From: an uncultured Clostridia bacterium
Lineage (GTDB): Bacteria > Bacillota > Clostridia > Peptostreptococcales > Anaerovoracaceae
NCBI GenBank assembly: GCA_934278965.1
Contig: CAKQWL010000183.1
Coordinates: 1-9,501, forward strand
DNA: 9,501 nt
Reading direction: 5' to 3'
Shown here: positions 6,807-9,501 of the stretch, piece by piece
How positions within the stretch are numbered: the first letter of the stretch is position 1
Layout: each line of letters begins with the position of its first letter
Made by a program: the position numbers and the translations under genes
The notes under the pieces: model-generated
The model's input: the letters and a program-made list of their open reading frames with translations, nothing else
The model's database searches: none
What the model was told of the DNA's origin: nothing

Positions 6807-6816
6807 ATCGCCCACC

Positions 6817-6845
6817 ATTATACCATCGAAAGCGGCAGGTGTAAA
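6817..6845 (-). promoter_or_regulatory. Sigma-A promoter of the CaCA exchanger gene
   Basis: On the minus strand, TTTACA at 6845-6840 and TATAAT at 6822-6817 are spaced 17 nt, and the -10 is preceded by TGG, forming an extended -10. Transcription should begin near 6810. It diverges from the pyrR promoter, whose -35 starts about 50 nt away at 6894. Confidence 0.88.
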
Positions 6846-6893
6846 ATCAAATACATGGGGGAAACGCAAAAGAAACAAAATAAGTGGATTTTA

Positions 6894-6922
6894 TTGACAA
6901 TAAAATCGGAATGAAGTACAAT
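6894..6922 (+). promoter_or_regulatory. Sigma-A promoter of the pyrR-uraA unit
   Basis: TTGACA at 6894-6899 and TACAAT at 6917-6922 are spaced 17 nt. The predicted start near 6929 lies just before the PyrR-binding hairpin at 6938, as expected for a PyrR-attenuated transcript. Confidence 0.88.
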
Positions 6923-6937
6923 ACTCGTAGCAGAAAT

Positions 6938-6970
6938 ATCTTTAAGTTGGTACAGAGAGGCCGACAAGAT
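6938..6970 (+). promoter_or_regulatory. PyrR-binding hairpin (anti-antiterminator)
   Basis: The lower stem ATCTT 6938-6942 pairs with AAGAT 6966-6970, a TAA bulge (6943-6945) follows, and the upper stem GTTGG 6946-6950 pairs with CCGAC 6961-6965. The loop holds CAGAGAGG at 6953-6960, the conserved PyrR recognition sequence of the CNGNGAGG type. PyrR with bound UMP is known to stabilise this hairpin and so cause termination downstream. Confidence 0.9.
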
Positions 6971-7056
6971 TGCATAATGAATGCCGTTTGGGTGTGTTGT
7001 GGTATGTGAGAAAAATGCACCTGCGGAGATGATTTTGTATGAGGTCTTGCCAGCTT
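6944..7056 (+). promoter_or_regulatory. Antiterminator pairing of the pyrR leader
   Basis: AAGTTGGTA at 6944-6952, the left arm of the PyrR hairpin, can pair over 9 bp with TGCCAGCTT at 7048-7056 (two G-U pairs). That partner includes the left arm of the terminator at 7051. The pairing therefore excludes both the PyrR hairpin and the terminator, as expected of an antiterminator. Pairing was found by eye; energies were not calculated. Confidence 0.75.
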
Positions 7057-7076
7057 CCCGGCGGGGCTGTTTTTTT
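7051..7076 (+). terminator. PyrR-controlled intrinsic terminator (attenuator)
   Basis: CAGC at 7051-7054 pairs with GCTG at 7066-7069, extended inward by two T-G pairs and a C-G pair to loop CCGGC, and is followed by seven T at 7070-7076. It lies about 115 nt after the PyrR hairpin begins and shares its left arm with the antiterminator, completing the attenuator. Confidence 0.85.
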
Positions 7077-7305
7077 ATGCGTTTTTATGCATTTATCCGT
7101 TCAGTTTTGTCAATACCTGCACGGTCCTGTGCCGCCCGCTTTCGGAGCGAAAACTCTGGAGCGTGTGGGGAGACGGTACGGGGAAAAGCGCAGTGAATGC
7201 GCTGGATAGAACCAGATGAAAAAGGATGCATAAGGCCGGAGCACGGCGCGGCAGAACGGGGGCGGCAGGCGAAGCCGAACAAAGTACGAGGAAGGAGCGG
7301 TCGAG
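7077..7305 (+). other. Long post-attenuator leader of pyrR, no gene seen
   Basis: About 230 nt separate the attenuator T-run from the pyrR start. I see no credible coding frame, no second PyrR loop and no second terminator. A perfect 6-bp hairpin, AGCGCA 7187-7192 with TGCGCT 7198-7203, and a small CGCT/AGCG hairpin near 7139-7150 are present. The last part is rich in G and A. The ribosome binding site AAGGAG is at 7292-7297. Confidence 0.5.
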
Positions 7306-7854
7306 ATGGAGTTACGCGCAAATCTGATGAGTGAAGCGGATATGCAGAGGGCAATGAAGCGGATGTCGCATGAGATTGCGGAGCACAATCACGGATGCGA
7401 AAATGTTGTGCTGCTCGGGATCCGGAGACGGGGGGTTCCGCTTGCGAAGACGCTTGCGGCGAATATTCTTTCGATTGAGGGAGTCTCAGTACCGGTGGGC
7501 GAGCTGGATATTACGCATTATCGGGACGATCTTTCCGGTTCGGAAGGCTCGGAGGATATGCCGGTCATCCACGGAGATTGGATTGATTTTGAGATCACCG
7601 GAAAAGATGTGGTGCTGGTTGACGATGTGCTTTATACCGGCAGGACCGTAAGAGCTGCGCTCGATGCGGTATCCAAAATGGGAAGAGCGGCTTCTATTCA
7701 GCTTGCGGTTTTGATCGATCGCGGGCATCGGGAGCTTCCGATTCGCGCGGACTATGTTGGGAAAAATGTTCCGACCTCCAAGAATGAAATTGTTTCCGTG
7801 ATGGTGGAGAGCTATGACGGGAAGACGTGTGTCAATCTTTATCTTGCCGATTAA
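7306..7854 (+). CDS. pyrR: PyrR: pyrimidine operon attenuator / uracil phosphoribosyltransferase
   Basis: The 182-residue product is full length for PyrR. It shows [10 protein letters not shown] at 38-47, the substrate loop with HYRDDLS at 71-77, the PRPP-binding motif [12 protein letters not shown] at 103-114, and [17 protein letters not shown] at 136-152 ending in the conserved KNVPTS. PyrR binds the hairpin in pyr transcripts when loaded with UMP and forces termination; it also has uracil phosphoribosyltransferase activity. Its own leader carries the target site at 6938-6970, so it should be autoregulated. The ATG at 7306 has AAGGAG 8 nt upstream. It is followed after 59 nt by uraA, the usual pyrR-permease pairing. 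The core pyr biosynthesis genes are not in this window. Confidence 0.97.
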   Translation: MELRANLMSEADMQRAMKRMSHEIAEHNHGCENVVLLGIRRRGVPLAKTLAANILSIEGVSVPVGELDITHYRDDLSGSEGSEDMPVIHGDWIDFEITGKDVVLVDDVLYTGRTVRAALDAVSKMGRAASIQLAVLIDRGHRELPIRADYVGKNVPTSKNEIVSVMVESYDGKTCVNLYLAD

Positions 7855-7869
7855 ACAAATCGGCTTTTT
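7846..7869 (+). terminator. Short terminator overlapping the pyrR stop codon
   Basis: GCCGATT at 7846-7852 pairs with AATCGGC at 7858-7864 around loop AAACA, followed by five T at 7865-7869. The left arm covers the last two pyrR codons and the first base of the TAA, so a ribosome finishing pyrR would cover the stem. It should reduce, not abolish, read-through into uraA, for which I see no other promoter. Confidence 0.65.
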
Positions 7870-7913
7870 CTGTGAAATTCGTTATTGAGAACAAGTAGTA
7901 GGAGAAAAACAAG

Positions 7914-9209
7914 ATGAGCAAAGAAAGAAGAATTATCCAAGTTGAAGAGAGAGTTCCTCTCGCACAGGGGATTCCGCTCAGTATTCAGCACACTTTTGCG
8001 ATGTTCAGCGCGTCTGTGCTGGTACCGTGGCTGATCGGAATCAACGCGTCTATCGTACTTTTAATGAACGGAATCGGAACCCTTCTGTTTATCTTTATCA
8101 CGAAGGGAAAGTCACCGGCGTATCTGGGCTCCAGCTTCGCATTCCTTTCACCGACCTTTATCCTTCTCGCGAATCCGGATTACGGATATCAGTACGCGCT
8201 TGGCGGATATATCGTGACCGGTCTGATTTTCTGCGCGGTTGCTTTTATCATCAAATTTGTCGGAACAAACTGGATCGACGCGGTGCTTCCGCCGGCGGCG
8301 ATGGGCCCGATTGTCGCGCTGATCGGTCTTGAGCTTGCGGGTTCCGCGGCTTCCAACGGGGGTCTGATTTTAAGTGATACCTCTACGGAGATTAACCCGA
8401 AGTTTGTAGCGGTATTTTTAATCACCATTCTGGTGGCGGTCATGGGACAGGTTTTGTTCCGCGGTTTTGCGGCGGCGCTTGCGATTTTGATCGCGATTGT
8501 GACCGGCTATGTGGCAGCGCTCGCGCTCGGTCTTGTGGACTTTACACCGGTCGTGGAGTCTGAACTTTTCGCACTGCCGAACTTCTTGCTTCCGAAGTTT
8601 GATCTGGAGGCGATTATGATTGTGATTCCGGCAACGCTGGTGGTGATTTCGGAGCATATCGGACATCAGGTAGTGACCAGTGAAATTGTGGGTCGGGATT
8701 TGCTGAAGGATCCGGGGCTTCACCGGACGATTTTTTCGGACGGGCTTTCGACGGCCATTTCCGGACTTTGCGGTTCGGTGCCGACGACAACTTACGGTGA
8801 AAACATCGGTGTAATGGCGGTGACAAAGGTTTATAGTGTTTGGGTTATCGGCGGAGCGGCGGTATGCTCCATTATTCTGGCGTTCTTTGCGCCGGCCTCT
8901 GCGCTGATCAATACGATCCCGGGACCGGTTATGGGCGGTATCAGCTTCCTGCTTTACGGAATGATCGCGGCTTCGGGTCTGCGGCTTTTGGTTGATAAGA
9001 AGGTAAATTACGGAAAGGCAAGAAATCTGGCAATGACGGCCATCATTTTTGTGGTCGGACTTTCCGGAGCATTTATCCAGATCGGAAATGTGCAGCTGAC
9101 CGGTATGAGCCTTTCGGCTCTGGTTGGAATGGTGCTGGGACTGGTCTTCTATATCATTGACAAACTGGGGATTGCGAACGACCAGGATGAACCGGGAACC
9201 ATTGAGTAG
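7914..9209 (+). CDS. uraA: Uracil permease (NCS2 family, UraA/PyrP)
   Basis: The 431-residue protein is a nucleobase:cation symporter-2 member that imports uracil, probably with protons. It starts with the family block QHTFAMFSASVLVPWLIG at 25-42, followed by GSSFAFLSP at 72-80. Substrate and proton residues known from E. coli UraA can be placed: Glu247 and His251 in ISEHIGHQ, and Glu296 in TYGENIG. Fourteen membrane segments are expected for the fold, in a 7+7 inverted repeat. The ATG at 7914 has AGGAG at 7900-7904. Being downstream of pyrR and its attenuator, it should be repressed when pyrimidines are plentiful; imported uracil is converted to UMP by uracil phosphoribosyltransferase. I use uraA as the symbol; pyrP is the Bacillus name. 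Confidence 0.96.
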   Translation: MSKERRIIQVEERVPLAQGIPLSIQHTFAMFSASVLVPWLIGINASIVLLMNGIGTLLFIFITKGKSPAYLGSSFAFLSPTFILLANPDYGYQYALGGYIVTGLIFCAVAFIIKFVGTNWIDAVLPPAAMGPIVALIGLELAGSAASNGGLILSDTSTEINPKFVAVFLITILVAVMGQVLFRGFAAALAILIAIVTGYVAALALGLVDFTPVVESELFALPNFLLPKFDLEAIMIVIPATLVVISEHIGHQVVTSEIVGRDLLKDPGLHRTIFSDGLSTAISGLCGSVPTTTYGENIGVMAVTKVYSVWVIGGAAVCSIILAFFAPASALINTIPGPVMGGISFLLYGMIAASGLRLLVDKKVNYGKARNLAMTAIIFVVGLSGAFIQIGNVQLTGMSLSALVGMVLGLVFYIIDKLGIANDQDEPGTIE

Positions 9210-9254
9210 GAAACGGTTTCAAAAAGAAAAATAAAGAACCCCTAAATAGAGAAC

Positions 9255-9294
9255 GCGCCGGCGGCGAATGGAAAATTCGCTGTCGGCGCTTTTT
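9255..9294 (+). terminator. Terminator of the pyrR-uraA unit
   Basis: GCGCCG 9255-9260 pairs with CGGCGC 9284-9289, three further pairs (two G-T) follow, then GCGAAT 9264-9269 pairs with ATTCGC 9275-9280. The 15-bp stem closes a GGAAA loop and is followed by five T at 9290-9294. Strong intrinsic terminator 45 nt after the uraA stop; on the minus strand it lacks a good T-run. Confidence 0.92.
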
Positions 9295-9312
9295 CTTCGA
9301 GTGGTGAATCTT

Positions 9313-9486
9313 TTATCGTCGAGGACGGTCTTTCTCTTTTTGCTTTAAAGTGTCCATTCCGAGACGAATCAGTTCCAAAGTTGCGGCAGAACGGCTCGGA
9401 TAACGGTTTTTAAAACGAAAGTCCTCAATCTCTTCCAAGAGTGCATCATCGACAATGACCGTATAACGCGGTCTTTTTGTAGACAC
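9313..9486 (-). CDS. Small ribbon-helix-helix (CopG/Arc-type) protein
   Basis: The 57-residue product fits a single ribbon-helix-helix domain: a short basic N-terminus, a strand RYTVIVDD, a helix ALLEEIEDFRFKN, a turn YPSRS with the conserved Ser, and a second helix ATLELIRLGMDTL, then a charged tail. Such proteins bind DNA as dimers through the strand pair; they serve as repressors, antitoxins or plasmid regulators. The target is unknown. I place the start at GTG 9486 because GGGGAGG at 9501-9495 lies 8 nt upstream; the upstream in-frame GTG at 9495 would overlap that ribosome binding site. The genes beyond the window edge are unseen, so a toxin partner cannot be excluded or claimed. It is convergent with uraA. 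Confidence 0.7.
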   Translation of the reverse strand: MSTKRPRYTVIVDDALLEEIEDFRFKNRYPSRSAATLELIRLGMDTLKQKEKDRPRR

Positions 9487-9501
9487 CTGAATCACCTCCC
9501 C

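Noticed and set aside
6707..6810. A second yybP-ykoY riboswitch before the CaCA exchanger
   Set aside because: I looked for it because that family can precede such exchangers, but neither the GGGGAGUAG nor the AAGACCUUU element is present in the minus-strand leader.
6981..7196. A 71-codon plus-strand frame in the pyrR leader as a possible leader peptide
   Set aside because: It runs through the terminator and antiterminator arm, has no Shine-Dalgarno site and shows no recognisable domain; PyrR attenuation needs no leader peptide.
7855..7913. A second PyrR-binding site between pyrR and uraA, as in Bacillus pyr operons
   Set aside because: The 59-nt gap has no GAGAGG-type loop and is too short for the full attenuator.
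1..9501. Mobile elements, CRISPR arrays, tRNA or rRNA genes, defence system
   Set aside because: No transposase or integrase coding, no spaced direct repeats, no cloverleaf or rRNA segments and no defence domains were seen; gene spacing and style look like ordinary chromosome.

Overview
The window looks like chromosomal DNA of an endospore-forming Clostridia-type Bacillota of moderate GC. It carries a complete cotJABC spore-coat operon, strong AGGAGG-type ribosome binding sites, near-consensus sigma-A promoters and two leaders of types common in Firmicutes (yybP-ykoY and PyrR). I cannot name the genus. I see no insertion sequence, phage gene, CRISPR array or RNA gene.

Layout. (1) 1-117: the 3' end of a polysaccharide deacetylase gene. 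(2) 124-3116: a consensus promoter, then a leader that reads as a yybP-ykoY manganese riboswitch whose closing stem overlaps an intrinsic terminator, then a 905-residue P2-type (Ca2+/Mn2+ class) ATPase. (3) 3235-4179, minus: a cation diffusion facilitator with an unusual TM5 metal site, convergent with the ATPase across a shared terminator. (4) 4420-5587: cotJA-cotJB-cotJC, tightly packed; CotJC is a manganese-catalase-type protein with its metal ligands present. (5) 5738-6706, minus: a CaCA-family Na+(H+)/Ca2+ exchanger with its own promoter and a short structured leader. (6) 6894-9209: a PyrR-controlled transcription unit (promoter, PyrR-binding hairpin, antiterminator, terminator, about 230 nt of further leader, pyrR, a short terminator on the pyrR stop codon, then uraA). 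(7) 9313-9486, minus: a small ribbon-helix-helix protein.

How the parts fit. Four consecutive units, from the ATPase to the CaCA exchanger, are for divalent cation export or a manganese enzyme of the spore coat. I infer a cation-handling neighbourhood in which excess Mn2+ turns on the ATPase through its riboswitch. Sporulating cells accumulate Mn2+ and Ca2+, so the neighbourhood of cotJ may be meaningful, but co-regulation is not shown: each unit has its own promoter or terminator. The pyrR-uraA unit is a separate pyrimidine salvage module, repressed by PyrR when UMP is plentiful. The individual families are known. The less ordinary points are the fully overlapping riboswitch and terminator, the CDF metal site, the paired hairpins before the exchanger, the long second half of the pyrR leader and the terminator on the pyrR stop codon.
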